Shown here: in pieces, positions 11,658-22,429 of the stretch | How positions within the stretch are numbered: position 1 is the first letter of the stretch | Layout of the letters: the number at the start of each line of letters is the position of its first letter | Assembly: GCA_029945375.1 (NCBI GenBank) | Contig: CM057064.1 | Coordinates: 1,178,001-1,242,000, forward strand | Length of the DNA stretch: 64,000 bases | Reading direction: 5' to 3' | Origin: Agaricus subrufescens | Taxonomy: Eukaryota > Basidiomycota > Agaricomycetes > Agaricales > Agaricaceae | The notes under the pieces: generated by a model | Seen by the model: only the letters and a program-made list of their open reading frames with translations | Told to the model about the DNA's origin: nothing | The model's database searches: none | Program-made: the position numbers and the translations under genes

Positions 11658-13764
11658 ATGTCTAGTAGCGCCTTATCCTCGAACGCCAACAAATGGAGTC
11701 ACTACATGGTAGAGGTATACACTTCACGAAAGAAGCCTCACCCTCTTGGTACGGTTGTGTACGACGAAATCGAGGAGCGAGCACGGGACAAATTGAAGGA
11801 TTATCCTGGTGAGTTCAAGAAAAAACACGAGCTGGCAGCCTGGAAACGTTGTTTCGAGGATTCAGCTTGATCGTGCTTTAGAAGGTAATATATCGTTACT
11901 GACTTATACTCTTATTAGGTGCTTTTATGTATGCAGGAGGTAATGCTGGCACTCATCAAACATATCGTGCAAACCGCCGTGCCTTCGAGAAATATGGGAT
12001 CATCCCTCGTATGCTTGTCGATTGCACTACCCGCGACATAAGCGTGAGTGTGACGACCAAGTGTAGTCCACTCGGCATTATCGACCAACCATCGACACAA
12101 TAGGTTACATTGTTTGGCAAGACTTATGCTTCGCCGCTGCTAGTTGCCCCCATCGGTGTCCAAAATCTCTTCCATCCCGATGCTGAACTGGCATCGGCCG
12201 GGGCTGCCAATGAGATCGGTGTGCCTTATATTCTCAGTTCTGCTAGCAGCAGGACTATGGAGGAGGTTGCCGCCGCCAATGGTGAAGGCGACCGTTGGTA
12301 TCAACTCTATTGGTATGGCCATTTTGAGCCAGGTTTCCCATCTAATCGACATTTGGTTTAGGCCTGTTTCAAATGACATCACGGAATCCTTACTCCGTCG
12401 CGCAAAGGCAGCAGGATTTACTGCCCTTGTGGTGACTCTTGACACCATGTTGCTTGGATGGCGTCCACACGACCTAGAGAGGGCTTACTTACCTTTCGCT
12501 CATGGACTAGGTGTCCAGATCGGTGCATCTGACCCTGCATTTATGTCTCATCATGGCAAACAAGCCATCACGGAGAGTAAACGCTGGTGGCCTTACGAAC
12601 CCCATGTTCATGATAAGAAATTAATTGAGGGAGATGAGGAGGCCAAGCTTAATGCATTTCTCGGACGTCAATGGTTACAGGAGGCCAATTCTGGCAAATT
12701 CCGGACGTGGAAGGATTTGAAGCACTTGAGGGATAATTGGGAGGGACCCTTGATACTGAAAGGTATACAAAATGTTGCGGTACGTACCCAGTACATCTCC
12801 TACCCGCCTTTCTTTCGATTGCTCATGGAGAATTGGCGGGCGCTGATTTTTGGTGGTCGTTCAGGATGCGGAAGAGGCTCTGGAACATGGTGTCAACGGG
12901 ATAATTGTGTCCAATCACGGTGAGATCACATCTTCAGCTTGATTTGATTCGTCCTCGGTCCGAGACTTCATCTGATCCGATCCTTGTCTTTCCCATCATT
13001 CGGCGTTCGCTTCTTTCTGCTCATATTTGGGTCACATGCATTTTAACATGAATCCCAATAGGTGGACGTCAGGTAGACGGTGCCATCCCTTCGTTATATG
13101 CTCTCGAGAGTATCGCCAAATCCCCCAAGATCAGAGAAGCCCAGAAGAGCGGCAAGCTCACAATCCTTTTCGATTCGGGAATCCGAACCGGTCCAGATAT
13201 GTTCAAAGCTCTCGCCCTCGGCGCTCAGGCTATTCTCCGTGGGTGTCTATTTTCTATCCCATCATACATGAGGCTTCTCGGGTACCTGCTGCGCTTCATG
13301 TTTCCCTGGGTACCCGAAATCACTGCCTATCTCGTTTTATCACTGTTCCACTATTGTTCGGAGAAGCGCAGCCAAGTCCCCTTTGTGTGGGCGCCGGGCG
13401 GCTCTGCGTGGAGAATGACTGGAACTTGCGTTCAACTAGCCGTGCAATTGTGCAGCTGTGTTTGTCTATTATCCTATCTCGCCATTGTGAAGCAGTTTTC
13501 TCGCTCGCATCATTAGTGTAACAAGAGAATTCGGGCTCTCCATCGTCATCTTACTTGATATAGTATTGACTCATCCTATCTCTTCTTGACCTAGTTGGCC
13601 GCCCATGGCTATACGGTATGATTCTGGAAGGTCAAGCCGGCGCGGCGCAGGTACTTCGCCATACACTCGCCGATTTCGACAATACGATCGCTTGTGCTGG
13701 TTATCCGAACATCTCCGACTTCCAAGGCAGAGGGTCAGATGTTCTGACGAAGTTGGACTTCTGA
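11658..13764 (+). CDS. FMN-dependent alpha-hydroxy-acid dehydrogenase (lactate 2-monooxygenase-like)
   Basis: Seven exons: 11658-11808, 11919-12043, 12104-12312, 12362-12779, 12865-12919, 13062-13238, 13595-13764. They sum to 1305 nt, 434 aa, open throughout. The product is an FMN-dependent alpha-hydroxy-acid oxidase of the lactate monooxygenase branch. It shows the N-terminal YDEIEERA region, RMLVDCTTRDIS, the FMN-contact strand LVAPIGVQ, ILSSASSRTMEEVA, WYQLYWP, LVVTLDT, the substrate-loop region, LILKGI, the catalytic histidine in SNHGGRQVDG, LFDSGIRTG, and AQAILLGRPWLYG for phosphate binding. Length matches the family. These enzymes oxidise 2-hydroxy acids to 2-keto acids or decarboxylated products; the exact substrate cannot be read from sequence. 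Most introns are 49-142 nt, but intron 6 is 356 nt. Using donor gtgggt at 13239 is what restores the canonical LLGRPW motif. Confidence 0.88.
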
Positions 13765-14533
13765 AAGATTTAGACGAATGTACGTCAGCCCCTGCTGGTG
13801 GTCTTAGTTTCTGGATTATTTTCAGGAATGGATAAAGTAGAAGCAGAGGGGCGTCCGGCTGCTCCGGCGTCTGTACAAAATGTCGAACGCAAATGTGTAA
13901 TAAAAATAAGTTTCAATCCAAATGCGGTTCGCTGTACCTCTAGTGCGCCTAAGCGATCTTATCGTGTCCAAAAACTCTGCCTGCTTTGCGCAACCTTTGA
14001 GATTGTAACTTTTTGTATGATCTGAACCCTTTCCACGTCATGACAGTGGCAGTGGTACTCTCAGTAGCAAATTGAGTGAACGTTCAGTCTAGCGGGTGAC
14101 TTCAGATTGTGATCATCTCATTATATTATTAGTCATTAGATAGGCTATAAATAGTACTCACGCCTTTCCGAGCTGAATCTACTAATTACTCGTTTGGCAA
14201 AAACAATATTAGAGAAGGTATGAATTTGCTTCATGAAGTAGGGAGCAGAGGTATGTTTAAGTTGTAGCATTTTCATTTGTTTTTCTGAGGTTGGCTGGAA
14301 CAATCGGTGATCTCGGCTACCCCGGTCAGACAGAGCTTACTTTCATCTTGGAATCAACGTCTTTTCCTCCAACATCTCAGATTGACTTACTCTAATCATG
14401 ACTTGCAACTAACAGTATGCCGACTCTGAATTATAACCGCATGCATGACCAATTTATCCCACTCCAGAATCAGGGGGTGAATGATATATACCGGCGAATC
14501 CGGGGAAAGGATATCTTGGGGCGCTTTTTCGCG
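13765..14533. other. Intergenic, no gene seen
   Basis: 3' flank of the oxidase gene and upstream region of the next gene. Only short ORFs without motifs. Confidence 0.4.
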
Positions 14534-14541
14534 TATATAAA
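14534..14541 (+). promoter_or_regulatory. TATA box of the 118-aa membrane protein gene
   Basis: TATATAAA 48-55 bp before the ATG at 14589, in the preceding spacer. The spacing implies a short leader of roughly 20 nt. Confidence 0.5.
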
Positions 14542-14588
14542 GGCTCTGTTTGGACCACCTAATACCTGCATTCTCTCTTCGTAGCCCA

Positions 14589-15046
14589 ATGCGACCCACA
14601 TTCGTTCTCTCTCTTTTTTTGTCAGTCCTCGTGTTCGTTCGGCGCGTACATACAACCCCAGCCAGGCCTGTCAATGACACTGAGGGTAATTTCTCTTGTT
14701 TCAGCGGACATGCTTTTGCTTAGGTCTCTTAGGCATATCCTTTCAAGCAGAAACGCCTTACTTTTCGATCTCGTTCTATGACAGGAACATCCTCCTTGCC
14801 GCTGTTGGTACGCGGTTCACAACCATATTGGTCGCAGTATTGAATAAGTAATTGTTTTCAGTTGCCGTAGTCGTCCTGTGCTATATTTCCAAATACTGGC
14901 AGTCTTTGAAGGGAAGAATTCAGGCTATCTTACCTAGCTTGGACACCATGGGAATGGTGTCGACAGGATGGAGGTTTATCATCTTCAGTGGCAACAACGG
15001 TGGAGAGCCACAAGATGGAGAGGGAATCGGGTCGCATGAAATTTGA
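14589..15046 (+). CDS. Small type I membrane protein, 118 aa
   Basis: Three exons (14589-14685, 14733-14807, 14862-15046), introns of 47 and 54 nt with gtaatt/gtacgc donors and cttag/ttcag acceptors. Together they give 118 aa in one frame. Signal peptide MRPTFVLSLFLSVLVFV, an N-glycosylation site NDT, a short ectodomain, one strong transmembrane helix (NILLAAVVAVVVLCYIS), a basic flank (KYWQSLKGR) and a Gly/Glu-rich tail ending in GIGSHEI. The splice at 14807/14862 falls inside the helix and keeps its hydrophobic pattern, which supports the model. No known family recognised. It lies 0.35 kb upstream of another gene of the same plan. Function unknown. Confidence 0.65.
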
Positions 15047-15372
15047 TGTATCTGTGCCATTGGTTGTTGAGGGACGTTTTTTGCTCTTGATGTGGAATAG
15101 AATTGTGTTTGCACATATGCTGTGTCGTGCGAAAGCCAATGCGGGGAAGATGCGCTTGATCGAATTCACTGGACAATTATTATTGGATATCAAAGTCACC
15201 CCGCTATCATGCTTATACTCCCCGTTATTCATGGCTGCACGATCCAGATTTTCACCGATCACGCTCACCAAACCAAGCCGCGCACCCGTCTATGACCGTT
15301 CTGACTCACGACTCATTATGAGCTACCGGTCACTGCTTTTGACCTCATACACTTTCGTCCCCCTGCCCCTCC

Positions 15373-15379
15373 TTTATAA
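15373..15379 (+). promoter_or_regulatory. Possible TATA element of the 116-aa gene
   Basis: TTTATAA only ~20 bp before the ATG at 15398. That is close for a TATA box unless the leader is almost absent, so this is a weak call. Confidence 0.25.
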
Positions 15380-15397
15380 CCACCCCGCGCGACCCAC

Positions 15398-15806
15398 ATG
15401 TCGTCCCCTGCCGTCAAGAACGTCCACTTACTCTCGCTCTTCACCTGCCTTTTAGTGGCCAAAGCTCAAGTCACCAACAACTCTGCCATGGTCACCGGAG
15501 TTCCTCCTAATGGCTCAACCTCCGAGACCTCCGAGAACCTCATCGTCGCGGCCGCCATCATTACTCCCGGTATGTAATCACATCCTTCTCCCCTGCCGGA
15601 CATTTGATGTATGGCTTTACCTTCTAGCTATAGTCTTCGTCGTTGTATTCATGATGGCCACACTGTGCAGGAGGCCCTTTGGAAACAGAGTTGTTCTCAG
15701 GACCCCCACCTTGGTGCTCGGAATGTCACCTCCTTTTGAAGATGTATCCTCACTCCGTTCTGGGCTCCACACCACACCCCCCGATGTCATGGGCGACAAT
15801 GTCTGA
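15398..15806 (+). CDS. Small type I membrane protein, 116 aa
   Basis: Two exons (15398-15569 and 15628-15806) with a 58-nt intron (gtatgt donor, ttctag acceptor) give 116 aa. The N-terminus has a signal peptide ending near LLVAKA, followed by a Ser/Thr/Asn-rich ectodomain with NNS and NGS N-glycosylation sites. One transmembrane helix (LIVAAAIITPAIVFVVVFMM) and a basic stop CRRPFGNR lead into a ~45-aa tail. As in the upstream gene, the last intron splits the codons of the transmembrane helix (after ITP), suggesting shared gene structure and perhaps common ancestry. No known domain. Function unknown; a small cell-surface or secretory-pathway protein is the most that can be inferred. Confidence 0.65.
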
Positions 15807-18800
15807 GCTACTCCCACTATACTCGCAGTTAGTTGTAGATCCTGTCAACGCCCATGGCCGCAATACTTACCAGTTTTTAGAGATAGATCCCTGCTTTTAG
15901 ATACCCGCCACTCCCATCGTAGGACATAATAAAGAAAATGTATATCCATAATATGTAACTAGTGTACTCGACATTGTTTGTGACATTACTGTATTGCTGA
16001 ACTCTCTCGCGCAAAATGAATGCCGATATTTGAATTGCCGGTCGTCGTACTTATTACTGAGCCAGCCAGAGACTTCCCCATCCTTATAATTCCTGTTCAT
16101 CGGTCTGATTGGAGAGATGTATAGACTACTGTGCTCTACTTAATAGACTCCGTATTGTTGCTGGATTTCAACTATTCCGTGACGACTGCAGCACAAACTT
16201 GACACTTCAGGGTCATTCGTACTCAGGTTGACGAGGATAGACCTATGCGTCGAACCTGCAGCGTATACGAAGCCTCGTATCTGAGCAGTAACTTCGCGGT
16301 CTGCCAGTCTCGTCATGGTGGTTGAAGGTCAAAGACGTGATGTGACAACAAAAGTCTAAACAGTGTGACAACTGCTATTTCAAGAACTGCTGCTTAAGAT
16401 CAAGATTTTCCTCGATCATGATCAGGCTCGAGCGATTCCTTAAGGTACGATGAACAATTGGGATCGGACGCCTACCAGGCACCGAGGATGCCTTTAGCTA
16501 CTCCCCGGTAATTTTTGTGCTGCAAGCTTGTCGCCTTTGCACTAGTAACGATCATCAGAAGACTCGAAATGCTTGCCTGAAGCAATACTTTTTCCCCTGC
16601 TCCTACGAGGTGAAAAGGGAAGATGTAAGGCGGGAGAGTTTGTTAGCACATCTCGGCCGGTTAAAGGAACCGCGGAGTATAAATCGCGACCGAAAGATCT
16701 CCATATCTTCTTAAGTTCACCTTATGCGTATGAGCTTATTACTAAATGGCGCATAGGGTGTAACACCCTCGTAGATATATCTTCCTGTCCAGATCTAGCT
16801 GCAAATCTTGAGATATGGTAATTACTAATATAATTCACCCTTTTTTCTACTTCGGGGCGATCGACATTCTTCTGCCAGGTACCGGGTTGAAGAGTCTTGG
16901 AGCTTCTACGCCCTCCCTAAGCTCAGCCCTACTTCCCTAATTCCTATCAATCAGTGAAGCTTCTTTTAGAGGGGCTATTGGTGTCTTGACGTAATCGAAC
17001 CCTAGGCAGGGGATGGTGCAGGATTGATGCGGACATGGGAAAAAAAGCAAAAACCTTCGAGCCCGGACAGTTTATCATTCAGTAGCACAGATTGATTTAT
17101 ACCATCAGTTGTAATTCAAGATAATCTGGGTGCCTCTGGATAATGTGCCCAAGTCGAATCCGGATGGAATGACAGATACAGACGTGAGTAGCGGCCCCAG
17201 CCGAACATGGTAGGCATGCGTCTTCTGCTGGTGGGCGAAACGACCCCTAGAAAAGAGAGGAGAGAGAGATGAGGGCAGAGTTAGAGCCAGCCACCTAGCA
17301 AAGGTGGGTATAGATGTGTCATCAGGGTGGTGCCAGTGGATGAGTCGTGAATGAGTCATTTTACAAGGAGCCCACACCTTTTGCCAAAGAGGCAAATCAG
17401 GATAAGGCGATGGAAACATGAGGCCCATTTATTTTTGTGGGCCAGCGCGATAGGCCGCTGGAGCGGCTCTAGGCGTAGTCGTGGGGAATGAACGTTTTGC
17501 CGCATTGTGACGTCATACTGTTGGAATGCATCCTTCAGCCATCCTCCAAGGGTTGGCAAAAGTCGTCTAGTCTTACCTATAGAAGCCTTATCACCAATGC
17601 CGTTGCCCGATGCCAACCCTCCTGGGGAGGCCGTATATATATAAACATGCCATCTGATCTCGTATTTTAGTCCATTTTCATACGAAGACGGGTGAGACTC
17701 TGGTTTATCGAACCGCGTAGCAGCAGCCAGCGGTCGACAATTTGAGGCTGGTGACAGGTATGTATCAGCCTTGCTTCACGAGCATGTGCCTCACAGTACT
17801 GTTTGGCGGACTCGACCGCCTTTGTTCACGCTCATCGATAAGCCGCACCCGCTCTTGCTCGCTTTTGCAAGCCGCGCTACAACTTCAAACATTGACAACC
17901 CATTCGAATCTTGTTCCCTAAGAGAAGTTGAGAACTAGAAAATCTGGCGTAGGAGATAGAGCGCGCCCAGATTCTTGACTGACTCTAGAACCATTTTTGT
18001 ACCACCAAAGGCGGTACCGAGAACATTTGAAGTCGCGGGGCGGGGCTCTAAGTGGTGGAGGGTGCGCAAAGAGGAGGGGTCAAGGCTTGAACATGTTTTC
18101 CAGAATGGGATTAGGTGAAAAAGGTATCCTTGTTTGAAGCCGTGTGATCGATTACCTCCAGGGTCCCGGGTGGTCGAATAGCCGTAAGACGTTATGACTG
18201 CCAATGTTTTGGCCCGAGTGCCTCCATATGGTATCCATCCATTTGAATTGCACCGCTCCTATATTGACTCGGGAAGTCGAGAGTTTGCGATGTGTCCGAT
18301 ACGATTTCTGCTTTGACGAAGGTCCCGAACAGTGGGTCTTCCTATACAAGTCTAACCCGTGGAAAGGTGCCCCTGTGTGGGCGTTGGAAACAGCCGATTG
18401 GAAAAATGGTTTATGAAATTCCCCAAAATGATAAGGCTGACAACTTCGTGCGCAGAGCTATCAATACCGCCACACCATCAAGTCTCCAAAGTCCACTGTT
18501 CCTTCTCGTACCGTCTAGGCCTTCTTATTGTCGTGAAAGTCACTTTTGTGTCCATAAGTACGATATACACACAGTGGAGATTGTCACTCGACTTCGAAAA
18601 GACGGAGGGTTAAAATTTAAATGCACGACGGTTATGAAGTGGTTGTGTGAGGCCAGGCCAGGCGGTGACGCCCGACAAACTATGTGGAAGAGCTCATTGC
18701 TCCGCTATAAAAACGCTCTCGCCTCCAAAGAATCGGTCACACAGGGTTCTTATCGCCGCCTTAAGTTTTTTCCATAAGCCTAGCTCAAAGCAAGACGTAC

Positions 18801-18867
18801 AAGACAAAGGTTCAATACAATCGTCTGACAAAAAAGTATTAATATCACTGACATAAATTACAAACGT
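15807..18867. other. 3 kb stretch without a convincing gene
   Basis: Several ORFs of 60-160 codons (the longest 18292-18777, plus) but none with recognisable motifs or consistent splice joins. A TATA-like tract (tatatatataaa) lies at ~17633-17645 but is followed only by an eight-codon ORF. A small unrecognised gene could be hidden here. Confidence 0.4.
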
Positions 18868-21800
18868 TCACTGCAATGCATCCGCAACCATCTCCAAGAT
18901 CTCCCTAACACTCTTTCCCCTATTAGCATCATCTTTCGCCACACTCTGCCACACCGGTGAATGATGTGGTTCAGCAGCCACACACTTCTTCCTAACCTCT
19001 TCTCTTTGTTCCTCTACTCCATGCATTCTCTCAAACTTCAACCACCAACCCCATGTATCCCCTAAGTCAGGTGCTGTCGCCGCTGCTCTGTTAAACCAAT
19101 GCCTTGCCTTCTCGATAGCTCTATCAGTCCAAAACAACCTTGCCACGGTACATATGATGATAGGATTGTCAGAGCTCTTCTTCAAGGCGTCGACTGAACG
19201 AGTTTTCCTCATAGGTCGAGGTTCAGACCAGATGGACAGAGACCAAAGAAGCCCAGATGCAGGGCAGTCCTGAAGTCCACGAGAAAGCATGGCCTTAGCC
19301 TGTACCGCACTACCGGATCGTTCTTCCACTCCCACCGACTCGGCCCACAATTCGTCATTCGCAGGATTCACGAGTCGAGCTTTCTCAAGTAATGCACGCG
19401 CCTTAATGCTCTTCCCATCGGCTTCCTCCAAACGTGATGCCAGTATGCAAAGGGTGATACTCTTTGGGCATGCTTTCATTCCAGCGCCATACGATTTTCG
19501 CGCAGCAACGGTGTTTTTGAGTTTTGAATGGATCTGACCTTGCATCATATAGAATTTGGGGAATTTGGGGAACTTTGTTAGGGCTGTTTCGAGGGTCTTA
19601 AGAGCGTCTGTGTATTGACCAAGTTGGCGTTCAAACACAGCCGACTTCATCCAAATCTGGATAAAGCATGTTAGGGATCAGCAAGATGTGGTGGCTGGTC
19701 AACATCACTTACTCTATCAGTATCTGCAACATCCCTGGCGCGTTGGAGAAGCTGTCTCGCAACGTCCATATTTCCGTTTTCTGACTCAAGTTTTACGGCA
19801 GCCAGCCAGATTTCTTCACTCTCAGGATTGACGTTGAAAGCACGTTCCAAGACTTCACGAGCAGCGGGCACGTCTCCCGCTAGCCACTTCTCTTTGGCAG
19901 CCATAAGCCAAAGCACCTCCGCCTGTGGACAGTGCTTCACTGCCTGACCGAGCAAAGCATCTAAGCTCTCCCTAGAAAGAACACGATAAATCAGACGCAT
20001 TAAACATAAAGCGGGACAATCTACATACCTTGTGCCATGCGTCTTCTCCAGCTCAGCTGCCCTCCTCCACAAGTTTCTTCGATCTGGATAAACCTTTAAG
20101 GCATATGCCAAGATCGCTCTCGCAGTTCCTACCATTCCTTTGCTCTCCGCACCTTCAGCATCACTAATCCAAGTATCTAGTCGATCTTCCTCTTCAACTT
20201 CCATCGCCACTGTCGCTTTCACGATCGCTTCACACGTCCTGATGCTGCCTTGGCTTTCACATTGCTCGGCCTCTTTGAGCCATTGCTCACGAGTGAGGAG
20301 AACACCGTGTTTACGAAGTTCCCGAACAGCGAGTTCGATGGTATTGTCAACAGCGGCAAGCTCCTTGGCCTTGAGATCACTAGACTTTTCTGGGTTGTTG
20401 GCTTCTTGTTCAAGTAGGCGACCGGCGGCTATCCAGATTTCATGACTCGTTGGGACTGCTTTTCTGGCCGAGTTGAGGACTTTTTTGGCATTCGCGGGTG
20501 TTTCGAGTCGCGCAAGAGCAAGCCATAGTTCAACGGACAGGGGTATGACTTCAGTTGCACGTGCGAGGAGAACCCGAGCATCAGTGGCCGATTCTTCAAG
20601 GTTGACAGTTTCCTTCCAAAGTCGTACTGAGTTTGGGATGTGCTCGAGGGCTATATAAGCAGGATGGTTAAGTTCGTATTCAGCCTATGAGAAACAAAAG
20701 ACACACCTCTTCGTAAAACTCTCTTCTTTGCTTTTGAATCGTTCTCTAAGTCCGCAGCTGCTAGCCATATCTTCACACTTTGCGGAACATGTTGAACCGC
20801 GTTGGAGAAGATGATCTTTGCATCGTTATTGTTCTATCGGAATACCTTTCAGTAATGGTACAAAATGAAAGGTATGATTTGACTCACATGTAAACGCGCA
20901 GCTTCCAACCACACGTCTTCACTCTTTGGACAATTTTCACACCCAGTTTTGATGATCTTGCGAGCAGCAACCATGCGACCGGCATGCTCTTCTAAACATG
21001 CAGCCGCAATCCATCCAGGAGCGTGCTTGGGGTTGGATTTAACAAGTGAATCGAAAAGCATGCGAGCACGCTTGATGTCGCCTATTTCAGCATCGGATTT
21101 GATCACGACGCTATCGAGAGAGGTCAGATAACCTTTGGGATCGACAGACGTGGCAGTGCCCGATGTAGAGGTTGTACCGGATATCTAAGAAGGATGAAAC
21201 CAAGGCACATAAATACACGGCGACAGCATATAGAAAGGGGACCTGCCTGATCTAACTTGAGAGAAAGAATCTTGTCTCGGGCTTGACCGATTTCAACGAA
21301 GTTCGTGAGAGTTCCAGAGTCTGCTGGTGTTAAAAACCCGCCCATCTGGAAAAAAATCAGACGCATGGTTCTTGTTGATATGAAGGTGACATACCTCTTG
21401 TTGGCGTGAATCCAGGGCGTTCTCAAACTCTCCCTTTGCTCTGTCACCAACAAGCACACTATCTGGTACCACAAACGACCTTTCTTCTTTTCTTCGCTTC
21501 TTCCTGGTTAAGTTTCCGACCTCTGGTATACTATCCCACTCGGAATCTGTCACAGCAGATAGACCACGCTTCAGGTCAGCGAACTGTTGTTGAATTTTGG
21601 GCCTTTCGGCTCGGTGTTTCGCTAGTTCTTCTTGTTCCCGTGCCTCTCTGTAATGAGGGGAAATTTGTTAGTCTAATCAAGGACGACATTGACTCAACTA
21701 ACCCGAGACGCACCTCCGTGCTTTCCGTCTAGAGTCCATCGCCTGATCGACTTTTTCGTAAATCTTGTCAGCTTCTTCATCGTCTTGTTCGTATGTCATT

Positions 21801-22135
21801 CCGGCAAAGAGACCATACTCATTATCTGGGTCTTGGAACTGTTCAGGATCAACGTCCTCCTCCCCTCGCCGAGCACGGGCTTCACTAAAATAAGATTAGC
21901 GAGCGAGAAGTGAAAAGACAGTAAAACATACGCAATGACTTCTTCAGAAGGTCCCTCTCGAGCAGGACCAATATCCGAGCGAGTTGTAAAACCAGAAGCA
22001 CTAGAGATGCCGTCAGTACATACTTTTCTGCAAAGGGGAAGACTGCACGCACCCTCGACCAAGTCCAGCAACATAAGAGGCTGGTGCTGGCATCGACAAG
22101 AAGGCCTGCTTGTTGGATTTGTTTTTGGCCGCCAT
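18868..22135 (-). CDS. PRP6: Pre-mRNA-splicing factor Prp6 (U4/U6.U5 tri-snRNP)
   Basis: Multi-exon gene from ATG at 22135 (MAAKNKSNKQAFLSMPAPA) to TGA at 18868. Product is Prp6/PRPF6, which bridges U5 and U4/U6 snRNPs in the tri-snRNP in the nucleus. The N-terminal PRP1 domain is clear: SMPAPASYVAG, GFTTRSDIGPAREGP, DPEQFQDPDNEYGLFAG, EADKIYEKVDQAMDSRRK, then DSEWDSIPEVGNLTRKKRR and GFLTPADSGTLTNFVEIGQAR. The rest is a chain of HAT/TPR repeats, with blocks such as ARAILAYALKVYP, WLMAAKEKWLAGDV and RARDVADTDR, ending EMVADALQ. Exons are joined by about ten introns of 45-75 nt whose borders I did not all fix. No frameshift or premature stop seen. It is divergently paired with RAD50. Expected length ~900 aa is consistent with the space used. 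Confidence 0.9.
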
Positions 22136-22429
22136 GGTGAGTTGGGGTAACGGTGGTATGAGTCGTCGAAAACAAATCGAAACTCGAAACTCAAGTCATG
22201 GGTCACGTGACATAAACGGGATGAGCACGAGTACTCCAACACTAACAGCTTCGGCTCTTCCGGGTCTTCAGTCAGATAGGTCTATGGTCTAAGCCGACAA
22301 TGATGATACAAATGACCAGTCATCCATTTTTGTTGTGGCCGGTCGTCATACCAGGCCTGTGAGAAAAGAGTGACGTTCACATGACTCGGATTTGACGCGT
22401 TGTACGCCGTGCGCGTCTTGACACACGCC
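22136..22429. promoter_or_regulatory. Bidirectional promoter region between PRP6 and RAD50
   Basis: Only 294 bp separate the two divergent start codons, so both promoters must share this interval. No clear TATA box; contains CpG-bearing strings near both ends, as expected for housekeeping genes. Confidence 0.5.

Noticed and set aside
17633..17645. tatatatataaa as promoter of a gene
   Set aside because: Only an eight-codon ORF follows on plus, and the minus-strand ORF nearby starts with a non-ATG codon.
17880..17930. cattcgaatc as a tRNA B-box
   Set aside because: No matching A-box, acceptor stem or cloverleaf could be drawn around it.
18292..18777. 161-codon plus ORF upstream of the PRP6 3' end
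   Set aside because: No domain or hydrophobic pattern; overlapping ORFs in other frames of similar quality.
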